Positions 43,450-50,873 of a stretch of DNA of 64,000 bases are shown in pieces. The stretch lies in assembly GCA_963704585.1 (NCBI GenBank), contig OY969919.1, positions 124,001 through 188,000 on the forward strand, in the 5' to 3' direction. This DNA comes from Bog-756 sp963704585. GTDB lineage: Bacteria; Actinomycetota; Acidimicrobiia; Acidimicrobiales; RAAP-2. The notes under the pieces are model-generated. The model made no database searches. It saw nothing but the letters and a program-made list of their open reading frames with translations, and had not been told where the DNA came from. Positions within the stretch are counted from its first letter, which is position 1, and each line of letters opens with the position of its first letter. A program made the position numbers and the translations under genes.

Positions 43450-44304
43450 ATGACAGCAGGTGGAGCGGGGTCGTCGGACGGCGGCGCGACCGCCGCGACC
43501 GAGGAGCGGTCCGGCCGCCGCCTCACGGGCGAGCGCCCGATGGAGGGTGTCACCCCCGACTCGCTCCTCGCACTGCACGCCGCCGGGTACCGCACGGTCA
43601 TCGAGCGCCTCGGACGTGGCACCGTGCTCGACGTGGGCTGCGGCCAGGGGTTCGAGTCCGCCCGCCTGCTGGGCGAGGGGCGCACGGTGGTCGGCGCCGA
43701 CTACAGCGCCGAGGCGGTCGGCTCGGCCGCCGGGCGGTGGCGGGACGAGGGTCTGCGCGTCGCGCAGATGGACGCACGGGCGCTCGGCTTCGCGGGAGGC
43801 ACCTTCGACTGGGCGTGCTCGTCACACCTCATCGAGCACTTCGCCGATCCCGAGCATCACGTCCGCGAGCTCTCGCGGGTCCTCCGTGACGACGGCACGG
43901 CCTTCTTCCTCACCCCGAACGCGCCCGCCGACTTCGAGAACCCCTTCCACATCCACCTCTTCGAGCCAGACGAGCTCGGCTCGCTGCTCCGGCGGTGGTT
44001 CGCTTCGGTCACGGTGCAGGGGCTCGACGCGGTGCCGCGGGTCAAGGCGGACTTCACCGCCCGCCGGGTCAAGGCCAACAAGGTCCTCAAGCTCGACGTG
44101 TTCGACCTGCGCCACCGCATCCCGCGCTCGTGGTACATCGCCGCGTACACCCGGGCACTCCCGATCGCCTACAAGGTCATCGCCCGGGGCGACGCGGGCG
44201 GCGCCACCGGCATCACCGCCGACGACTTCTTCGTGACCGACGAGCTCGACCCGACGACGATGGTGCTCTTCGCGACCGCCTCGCGGCCGCGGTGGGCGAC
44301 CTGA
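43450..44304 (+). CDS. Class I SAM-dependent methyltransferase
   Basis: The product is 284 residues. The SAM-binding motif I is VLDVGCGQGFESARLL, motif II is VGADYSAEAV, and CSSHLIEHFADPEHHVRE is the Methyltransf_11-type post-motif region. FLTPNAPADFENPFHIHLFEP resembles methyltransferases in glycan clusters. ATG 43450 follows a GGGGGC box; ATG 43393 would add 19 residues. The substrate is unknown; location beside aftD suggests an envelope sugar or lipid. coaE follows 9 nt later. Confidence 0.8.
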   Translation: MTAGGAGSSDGGATAATEERSGRRLTGERPMEGVTPDSLLALHAAGYRTVIERLGRGTVLDVGCGQGFESARLLGEGRTVVGADYSAEAVGSAAGRWRDEGLRVAQMDARALGFAGGTFDWACSSHLIEHFADPEHHVRELSRVLRDDGTAFFLTPNAPADFENPFHIHLFEPDELGSLLRRWFASVTVQGLDAVPRVKADFTARRVKANKVLKLDVFDLRHRIPRSWYIAAYTRALPIAYKVIARGDAGGATGITADDFFVTDELDPTTMVLFATASRPRWAT

Positions 44305-44313
44305 CCGCGTCCG

Positions 44314-44949
44314 GTGCTCGCGGTCGGGCTCACCGGCGGGATCGGCGCGGGCAAGTCGACCGCGGCAGGCCTCCTCGTCGAGCACGGTGCGGTGCTCGTG
44401 GACGCCGACACGGTCGCCCGTGAGGTCGTCGAGCCCGGTGGGCCGGCGTACCAGCCGCTGCTCGACCGCTTCGGGCCCGAGATCCTCGACGGCGACGGCC
44501 GGATCGACCGGCCCCGACTCGCCGGTCTCGTCTTCGGGCACCCCGACGCCCTCGCCGACCTCAACGCGATCACCCACCCGGCCATCGGCGTCGAGATGCT
44601 CGCCCGGAAGGACCGGTACACGACGACTGACGAGATCGTGGTCCTCGACATCCCGCTCCTGCGGGCCGAGCACCGTGAGCTGCTCGCGCTCGCCGCGGTC
44701 GTGGTGGTCGACGCCCCACCCGAGGTCGCGCTCGAGCGGCTCATGACCCAGCGGGGGATGGCGGAGGAGGACGCGAGGGCGCGGATGGCGTCGCAGCCCG
44801 ACCGCGCCGCGCGGCTCGAAGGCGCCGACTTCGTGATCGACAACTCGGGGGACGAGGCCCGTCTCCGCCGCGAGGTCGAACGGATCTGGCACTCCCTGCT
44901 CGAACGCCGCGCCGCGCAGGGCGGAGCGGCGGAGTCGGCCACCTCCTGA
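44314..44949 (+). CDS. coaE: Dephospho-CoA kinase
   Basis: This 211-residue P-loop kinase catalyses the last step of coenzyme A synthesis. Walker A is GLTGGIGAGKSTAA at residues 5-18, VDADTVAREVV is the CoaE-specific DAD motif, ITHPAIG follows, and VVVVDAPPEVALERLM and RMASQPDRAARLEGADFVIDN-type blocks complete the family pattern. It starts at GTG 44314. In mycobacteria coaE directly follows rpsA and is fused to a UPF0157 domain; here it is monofunctional and 19.7 kb away from rpsA, just before uvrB. Confidence 0.94.
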   Translation: MLAVGLTGGIGAGKSTAAGLLVEHGAVLVDADTVAREVVEPGGPAYQPLLDRFGPEILDGDGRIDRPRLAGLVFGHPDALADLNAITHPAIGVEMLARKDRYTTTDEIVVLDIPLLRAEHRELLALAAVVVVDAPPEVALERLMTQRGMAEEDARARMASQPDRAARLEGADFVIDNSGDEARLRREVERIWHSLLERRAAQGGAAESATS

Positions 44950-45043
44950 GGAGAGGCTCGGCGGGCCCGGAGGGAGCCGCCGGGCGCGCCCGGACCGTGC
45001 GGACTGCGGTAGCCGAAGGGGACCGTCGTTCGGTGCTGCCCGG

Positions 45044-45049
45044 TACCAT
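45044..45049 (+). promoter_or_regulatory. -10 box for a probably leaderless uvrB transcript
   Basis: TACCAT ends 6 nt before the uvrB GTG at 45056. No LexA (SOS) box of the actinobacterial GAACNNNNGTTC type is seen near it. Confidence 0.45.
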
Positions 45050-45055
45050 CGGCGC

Positions 45056-47173
45056 GTGCCCGCCTTCGAGGTCGTCTCGCCGTTCCGGCCCGCGGGGGAC
45101 CAACCCCAGGCGATCGCCGGCCTGGTCGAGGGCGTCCGTGGCGGCGAGCGATTCCAGACGCTGCTCGGCATCACCGGCTCGGGCAAGACCGCAACCATCG
45201 CGTGGACGATCGAGCAGGTCGGTGTGCCCACGCTCATCATCGAACCCAACAAATCGCTCGCGGCCCAGCTCGCCGCGGAGCTCAAGGATCTCTTTCCCCA
45301 CAACCGCGTCGAGTACTTCGTCTCCTACTACGACTACTACCAGCCCGAGGCGTACGTGCCGTCGTCCGACACGTACATCGAGAAGGACTCGTCGATCAAC
45401 GACGAGATCGACCGCCTGCGCCACGCGACGACGTCCTCGCTCCTGCTGCGGCCGGACACCATCGTGGTGGCATCGGTCTCGTGCATCTACGGCCTGGGGT
45501 CGCCCGAGGAGTACCGCGACCGCATCATCGCACTGCGCCCCGGCGAGGTCCACGAGCAGCGGGCGCTCCTCCGGCGACTCGTCGAGCTCCAGTACTCGCG
45601 CAACGACATCGCACTCCAACGCGGGCAGTTCCGGGTGCACGGCGACACCGTCGAGATCCACGCCGCGTACGAGAGCCGGGCGATCCGCGTCGAGCTCTTC
45701 GGCGACACCGTCGAGCGGATCCGTCCCTTCGACGTGCTGACCGGCGAGATCGGCGACGACCTCGACGAGGTGGTGGTCTTCGCCAACACCCACTACGGCA
45801 CCGGCGACGAGCGGCTGCGCGCGGCCATTGAAGGCATCGAGGCCGAGCTGCGCATGCGGCTGTCCGAGCTCGACGCCGCGGGCAAGCTGCTCGAGGCCCA
45901 ACGGCTCCGGATGCGCACCGAGTACGACCTCGAGATGCTCGCCGAGACGGGCGTGTGCTCGGGCATCGAGAACTACAGCCGGCACCTCGACGGGCGCGCG
46001 CCGGGCGAGGCGCCCTTCACCCTCCTCGACTTCTTCCCCGACGACTTCCTGGTCGTCGTCGACGAGAGCCACGTCGCGGTGCCGCAGCTCCACGGACAGT
46101 TCGCTGGGGACCGCTCTCGGAAGGAGACGCTGGTCGACCACGGGTTCCGGCTTCCCTCGGCGCTCGACAACCGGCCGCTGCGGTTCGAGGAGTTCCTCGA
46201 GCGGGTCGGCCAGGTCGTGTTCCTCTCGGCGACGCCCGGTCCCTGGGAGCGCGAGCACAGCACGAACGTGGTGGAACAGGTGGTGCGGCCGACCGGCCTG
46301 GTCGATCCCGAGGTCGACATCCGCCCGACGACGGGGCAGATCGACGACCTGCGCGAACGGATCGACGCGACGGTGGCCGCGGGATACCGCGCCCTGGTGA
46401 CGACCCTCACCAAGAAGATGGCCGAGGACCTCACGGAGTACCTCGCCGAGCAGGGCGTCCGGGTCCAGTACCTCCACTCAGACGTCGACACGATGGCCCG
46501 CATCGAGCTCCTGCGCGAGTTGCGACTCGGCACCTACGACGTGCTGGTCGGGATCAACCTGCTCCGCGAGGGCCTCGACCTGCCGGAGGTCGCGCTCGTG
46601 GCGATCCTCGACGCGGACAAGGAGGGGTTCCTGCGGTCGACCTCGTCCCTCATCCAGACCATGGGACGGGCCGCCCGGAACGTCGACGGCCGGGTGGTCA
46701 TGTATGCGGACACGATCACCGACTCGATGACGGTCGCGATCGGGGAGACCCAGCGCCGGCGCGCCCTCCAGATCGCCCACAACCAGGCCAACGGCATCGA
46801 CCCCCAGACGGTCACCAAATCGGTGACCGACATCCTCGAGCGGGTGCGCGGGGAGTCGCTCGGGCGTCCGGGCGGGGTGCAGGTCCGGTCGGGTGGGGGT
46901 CGCGGGGCGAGATCGCGGGCGGCCTCGGTCGACCCGAGGGCGGTCGCCGCCGAGATGGCCCGCGAGCTCGGGCCCGACGCGGACGAGCTCTCGGCCCTCC
47001 TCCACCAGCTCGACGGCGAGATGGCCAAGGCCGCGGCCGAGCTGCGGTTCGAGGAGGCGGCCCTCCTCCGCGACGAGATCGCCGAGCTGCGTGCACTCAT
47101 GGTCCGGGACCCGGTCGACGGGAGCGAGGTCCTGCCGGGCTCGCTGACCGACGTCGAGCCGCTGGCTCGCTGA
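45056..47173 (+). CDS. uvrB: Excinuclease ABC subunit B
   Basis: This 705-residue damage-verifying helicase-like subunit of nucleotide excision repair has Walker A GITGSGKTATIAW near residue 40, the beta-hairpin region VEYFVSYYDYYQPEAYVPSS, motif II VDESHVAVPQ, TRATP-like helicase motifs in LVTTLTKKMAEDLTEYL, QTMGRAARN and a C-terminal UVR domain (LRFEEAALLRDEIAELRAL). It starts at GTG 45056. The last nine residues and the stop fall inside a 26-bp tandem duplication, so the native C-terminus may once have been different. Confidence 0.96.
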   Translation: MPAFEVVSPFRPAGDQPQAIAGLVEGVRGGERFQTLLGITGSGKTATIAWTIEQVGVPTLIIEPNKSLAAQLAAELKDLFPHNRVEYFVSYYDYYQPEAYVPSSDTYIEKDSSINDEIDRLRHATTSSLLLRPDTIVVASVSCIYGLGSPEEYRDRIIALRPGEVHEQRALLRRLVELQYSRNDIALQRGQFRVHGDTVEIHAAYESRAIRVELFGDTVERIRPFDVLTGEIGDDLDEVVVFANTHYGTGDERLRAAIEGIEAELRMRLSELDAAGKLLEAQRLRMRTEYDLEMLAETGVCSGIENYSRHLDGRAPGEAPFTLLDFFPDDFLVVVDESHVAVPQLHGQFAGDRSRKETLVDHGFRLPSALDNRPLRFEEFLERVGQVVFLSATPGPWEREHSTNVVEQVVRPTGLVDPEVDIRPTTGQIDDLRERIDATVAAGYRALVTTLTKKMAEDLTEYLAEQGVRVQYLHSDVDTMARIELLRELRLGTYDVLVGINLLREGLDLPEVALVAILDADKEGFLRSTSSLIQTMGRAARNVDGRVVMYADTITDSMTVAIGETQRRRALQIAHNQANGIDPQTVTKSVTDILERVRGESLGRPGGVQVRSGGGRGARSRAASVDPRAVAAEMARELGPDADELSALLHQLDGEMAKAAAELRFEEAALLRDEIAELRALMVRDPVDGSEVLPGSLTDVEPLAR

Positions 47174-47212
47174 CCGACGTCGAGCCGCTGGCTCGCTGAC
47201 CGACGCCGAGCG
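47141..47212. repeat. 26-bp tandem repeat across the uvrB stop codon
   Basis: Two identical 26-bp copies (starting TCGCTGACCGACGTCGAGCC) at 47141-47166 and 47167-47192 are followed by a 20-bp third copy with two differences near its end. The uvrB TGA is read at the start of the second copy. Confidence 0.92.
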
Positions 47213-47250
47213 ACGCTCCGGAGGCCGGCGGGGCCGGGTCACCGCGCCGG

Positions 47251-47256
47251 TATCCT
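47251..47256 (+). promoter_or_regulatory. -10 box for a probably leaderless uvrA transcript
   Basis: TATCCT ends 7 nt before the uvrA ATG at 47264, so uvrA can be transcribed separately from uvrB. Confidence 0.45.
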
Positions 47257-47263
47257 CAGCGGG

Positions 47264-50248
47264 ATGGCCGAACGTCTGGTGGTGCGCGGCGCGCGCGAGC
47301 ACAACCTGCAGGACGTCTCCCTCGACCTGCCCCGCGATCGGCTGATCGTCTTCACCGGTCTGTCCGGCTCGGGGAAGTCCTCGCTCGCCTTCGACACCAT
47401 CTATGCCGAGGGGCAGCGCCGGTACGTCGAGTCGCTCTCCGCCTATGCACGCCAGTTCCTCGGGCAGATGGACAAGCCCGACGTGGACTTCATCGAGGGG
47501 CTCTCGCCGGCGATCTCGATCGACCAGAAGTCGGCCTCGCACAACCCGCGCTCGACGGTCGGGACGGTGACCGAGGTCTACGACTACCTGCGCCTCCTCT
47601 ACGCACGGATCGGCAAGCCGCACTGCCCGACGTGCGGCCGCCCGGTCGCCCGGCAGAGCCCGCAGCAGATCGTGGACCGCATCCTCGCCATGGAGGAGGG
47701 GACCCGATTCCTCGTGCTCGCTCCGGTCGTCCGTGGGCGCAAGGGGGAGTACAGCGGACTCCTCGACGATCTCGCCAAGCAGGGGTACGCCCGGGCCCGC
47801 ATCGACGGGACCACCCTCGAGCTGGCCGACCGTGGGCAGCTGGACCTCGCCCGCTACGAGCAGCACACGATCGAGGTCGTCGTCGACCGGCTCGTTCGCC
47901 GCGACAACATCCGCCGGCGCCTCACCGAGTCGCTCGAGGCGGCACTGTCGCTCGCCGAGGGCGTGGCCGAGATCGTGGTGGTCGAGGAGGACGGCACCGA
48001 GCAGGAGGGGATCACCTTCAGCCAGCACCTCGCGTGCACGCACTGCGGGATCAGCTTCGAGGACCCCTCGCCGCGCAGCTTCTCGTTCAACTCTCCCTAC
48101 GGTGCCTGCCCGGCCTGCACGGGTCTCGGCACCAAGTTCGAGGTCGACCCCGAGCTCGTCGTCCCGGATCCGGGCAAGTCGCTCGCCGAGGGCGCCCTCG
48201 CGCCCTGGTCGGGCGCGCGGAGCGAGTACTTCTCGCGCCTGCTGGTCGCGGTCGCGGAGCTCGGCGGCTTCTCGGTCGACGACCCGTGGGAGAAGCTGCG
48301 CAAGGCCGACAAGAAGCTCGTCCTCTACGGCGCGGGGAACCGCCAGGTCCATCTCCGCTACCGCAACCGCTACGGGCGCCAGCGCTCCTTCCATGCGTCC
48401 TACGAGGGCATCGTGCCGTGGCTCCAGCGCCGCCACACGGAGGCCGACTCGGAGTTCCTGCGCGACAACCTCGAGTGCTATCTGCGCGAGGTGCCCTGCC
48501 CGGAGTGCCACGGGGCGCGGCTGCGGCCGGAGTCGCTCGCGGTCACCATCGGCGGCCACTCGATCTTCGAGCTCTGCTCCCTGGCCATCGGCAAGGCGGT
48601 CGACGTCATGGGCTCGCTCGAGCTCTCGGACCGCGACCACCTGATCGCCGACCGGGTCTTCCGCGAGATCCTCGAGCGGATGCAGTTCCTCCTCGACGTC
48701 GGGCTCGACTACCTGACCCTCGCGCGCTCGGCCACCACGCTCTCGGGCGGCGAGGCCCAGCGGATCCGGCTCGCGAGCCAGATCGGCAGCGGCCTGGTCG
48801 GGGTCCTCTACGTGCTCGACGAGCCCTCGATCGGGCTGCACCAGCGAGACAACCAGCGGCTGATCGGCACCCTCCAGCGCCTGCGCGATCTCGGCAACAC
48901 GGTCATCGTGGTCGAGCACGACGAGGAGACGATCCGCACGGCCGACCACGTCGTCGACGTGGGGCCCGGTGCGGGGGAGCACGGCGGGCGCATCGTGCAC
49001 TCGGGCCCGGTGACCGGCCGGGGTGGGCTCGAGTCGAACCGGGACTCACTGACCGGCCAGTACCTCTCGGGTGCGAAGCAGATCCCCGTGCCCCAGGTGC
49101 GACGCCTCGGAAAGGGCGAATCGCTCACCGTCGTCGGCGCGCGTGAGCACAACCTGGCCGGCATTACCGTCGAGTTCCCGCTCGGCCGGCTCGTGGCGGT
49201 CACCGGCGTGTCCGGCTCGGGGAAGTCGACCCTGGTCAACGACATCCTCCTCCGCTCGCTTGCCAAGCAGGTGCAGCGTTCGAAGGCGCTGCCCGGCGCG
49301 CACGAGACGATCCTCGGCGTCTCGGAGATCGACAAGGTGGTCGACGTCGACCAGGCGCCGATCGGTCGGACGCCGAGGTCGAACCCCGCCACCTACACCG
49401 GGGTCTTCGACCACATCCGCAAGCTCTTCAGCCAGACCCAGGAGGCGAAGGTCCGCGGCTACCTGCCGGGCCGCTTCTCGTTCAACGTGAAGGGCGGTCG
49501 TTGCGAGGCGTGCTCCGGCGACGGGACCCTCCGCATCGAGATGCACTTCCTGCCCGACCTCTACGTGCCCTGCGAGGTCTGCCAGGGTGCCCGGTACAAC
49601 CGCGACACCCTCGAGGTGACCTTCCGGGGGAAGAACATCGCCGAGGTCCTCGAGCTCTCGTGCGAGGAGGCCCTCGGCTTCTTCGCCGCGCAGCCGCCCA
49701 TCGCGCGCCACCTGCAGACGCTCGTCGACGTGGGCCTCGGGTACATCCGGCTCGGCCAGCCGGCCCCGACCCTCTCGGGTGGGGAGGCGCAGCGGGTCAA
49801 GCTCGCCTCGGAGCTGAGCCGGCGCTCGACCGGGCGGACGCTCTACGTGCTCGACGAGCCGACGACCGGGCTGCACTTCGACGATGTGCGCAAGCTCCTC
49901 GACGTGCTCAACCGCCTCGTCGACCAGGGCAACACGGTGATCGTGATCGAGCACAACCTCGACGTCGTGAAGAGCGCCGACTGGATCGTCGACCTCGGCC
50001 CGGAGGGCGGCGACAAAGGAGGGCGGATCGTCGCCGAGGGTACACCCGAGGAGGTCGCCGGAAACCCGGCGAGCCACACCGGTTCGGTCCTCGCTCCCGT
50101 CATCGGGAGGGTGACCGGGGGAAGAGGCGCGTCGGCGAGCGGCGCGACGGCGCGACGTTCAGGGGCTGGTGGACGAGCGAAACCTTCGGGCAGTGGTCGC
50201 TCGAACGGCGCCACGGGCCGCAGGAAACGGAGCGCCGCGGGTGCGTGA
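47264..50248 (+). CDS. uvrA: Excinuclease ABC subunit A
   Basis: This 994-residue tandem ABC ATPase is the damage sensor of nucleotide excision repair. Walker A1 is FTGLSGSGKSSLAFDT and Walker A2 is VTGVSGSGKSTLVND. Both ABC signatures are present (TLSGGEAQRIRLAS and TLSGGEAQRVKLAS), as are Walker B regions VLDEPSIGLHQRD and VLDEPTTGLHFDD. Zinc cysteines appear in CPTCG, CTHCG...CPAC and CEACSGDG...CEVCQG. The Gly/Arg/Ser-rich C-terminal 40 residues are a disordered tail. A hairpin follows directly after the stop. Confidence 0.97.
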   Translation: MAERLVVRGAREHNLQDVSLDLPRDRLIVFTGLSGSGKSSLAFDTIYAEGQRRYVESLSAYARQFLGQMDKPDVDFIEGLSPAISIDQKSASHNPRSTVGTVTEVYDYLRLLYARIGKPHCPTCGRPVARQSPQQIVDRILAMEEGTRFLVLAPVVRGRKGEYSGLLDDLAKQGYARARIDGTTLELADRGQLDLARYEQHTIEVVVDRLVRRDNIRRRLTESLEAALSLAEGVAEIVVVEEDGTEQEGITFSQHLACTHCGISFEDPSPRSFSFNSPYGACPACTGLGTKFEVDPELVVPDPGKSLAEGALAPWSGARSEYFSRLLVAVAELGGFSVDDPWEKLRKADKKLVLYGAGNRQVHLRYRNRYGRQRSFHASYEGIVPWLQRRHTEADSEFLRDNLECYLREVPCPECHGARLRPESLAVTIGGHSIFELCSLAIGKAVDVMGSLELSDRDHLIADRVFREILERMQFLLDVGLDYLTLARSATTLSGGEAQRIRLASQIGSGLVGVLYVLDEPSIGLHQRDNQRLIGTLQRLRDLGNTVIVVEHDEETIRTADHVVDVGPGAGEHGGRIVHSGPVTGRGGLESNRDSLTGQYLSGAKQIPVPQVRRLGKGESLTVVGAREHNLAGITVEFPLGRLVAVTGVSGSGKSTLVNDILLRSLAKQVQRSKALPGAHETILGVSEIDKVVDVDQAPIGRTPRSNPATYTGVFDHIRKLFSQTQEAKVRGYLPGRFSFNVKGGRCEACSGDGTLRIEMHFLPDLYVPCEVCQGARYNRDTLEVTFRGKNIAEVLELSCEEALGFFAAQPPIARHLQTLVDVGLGYIRLGQPAPTLSGGEAQRVKLASELSRRSTGRTLYVLDEPTTGLHFDDVRKLLDVLNRLVDQGNTVIVIEHNLDVVKSADWIVDLGPEGGDKGGRIVAEGTPEEVAGNPASHTGSVLAPVIGRVTGGRGASASGATARRSGAGGRAKPSGSGRSNGATGRRKRSAAGA

Positions 50249-50272
50249 GTGCCGCCCCCGTCGGGCCGGCAC
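50249..50272. terminator. Hairpin directly after uvrA
   Basis: GTGCC / GGCAC arms extended by an inner CCC / GGG pair begin at the base after the uvrA stop, between uvrA and the convergent secreted-protein gene. Confidence 0.5.
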
Positions 50273-50286
50273 CCCCCGGCTCAACC

Positions 50287-50730
50287 TCAGCTGACGGCCA
50301 TCCTGAGCGAGGCCGTGGTGCCGCTCAGATGGTACGTGAACGTGTGGGTTCCCGAGCCATAGAAGCAGACGAAGACGGAACTCCCGGCCGGCATCGTCGT
50401 GTTGCCGAACTTGCTGGTGACGGTCTGGCTGACGGTCGTCTTGTTGACGATCTTGGCGCGCGCCAACTTGGCGGTGCACGTCTGGACCGTCGTACTCGAC
50501 CAGCTGGTGATGGTGAGCTTGGCCGGCCTGAACCGGTAGCCGAGCGTTGTCTGCTTGATGTTCGAGGTCGGGAGTGTGGTGACCGGCGACGCCGCCGCGC
50601 CCTCCACCGCCACCGAGGAGCTCACCGACGAGGAGTCTGCGCCGGCCGTTCCGGCCAGCGCGAGCACGCCGAATGTGGCCGGCACCGCGAAGGCGGCGGC
50701 TGTCAGCAAGCGGACGGGTCGTGCACGCAT
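50287..50730 (-). CDS. Small secreted protein with cupredoxin-like pattern but no copper ligands
   Basis: The product is 147 residues. A Sec signal peptide covers residues 1-31 (RPVRLLTAAAFAVPATFGVLALAG, cleavage near AGA). The mature part is Ser/Thr/Val-rich and beta-strand-like. YRFRPAKLTITSWSSTTV, IVNKTTVSQTVTSKFG, TMPAGSSVFVCFYGSGTHTF and LRMAVS follow the strand order of plastocyanin-like domains, but the usual His/Cys/His/Met copper ligands are not in place; only two Cys remain, possibly a disulfide. ATG 50730 has an excellent AGAGGAGGAA box. I do not recognise a named family; an extracellular structural or binding role is a guess. Confidence 0.65.
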   Translation of the reverse strand: MRARPVRLLTAAAFAVPATFGVLALAGTAGADSSSVSSSVAVEGAAASPVTTLPTSNIKQTTLGYRFRPAKLTITSWSSTTVQTCTAKLARAKIVNKTTVSQTVTSKFGNTTMPAGSSVFVCFYGSGTHTFTYHLSGTTASLRMAVS

Positions 50731-50791
50731 CGGGGTTCCTCCTCTAGCGGTGCGCCGCCTTGACGCGCACCGATCATCGCCGAGGGAGCCA

Positions 50792-50797
50792 TTGTTA
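50792..50797 (-). promoter_or_regulatory. Extended -10 box for the small secreted protein
   Basis: On the minus strand TGCTAACAAT contains an extended -10 (TGnTAnnnT). It lies 61 nt before ATG 50730, whose AGGAGG box is 7 nt upstream, so this transcript has a normal leader. Confidence 0.45.
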
Positions 50798-50873
50798 GCA
50801 CTGCACGTGCCAGAAGCCCATTCTCAGATTTGAGGAGCGCGCCCGGCGGCGGGCGGCAGGCGAAATCCGCGGG

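Noticed and set aside
24614..44313. Possible genomic island with mobile-element boundaries
   Set aside because: I found no integrase, transposase, attachment repeats or tRNA at the edges. It is kept only as a gene-order observation.
46478..49000. 840-codon minus-strand open frame across uvrB and uvrA
   Set aside because: It is a shadow of the two excinuclease genes with no domain of its own.
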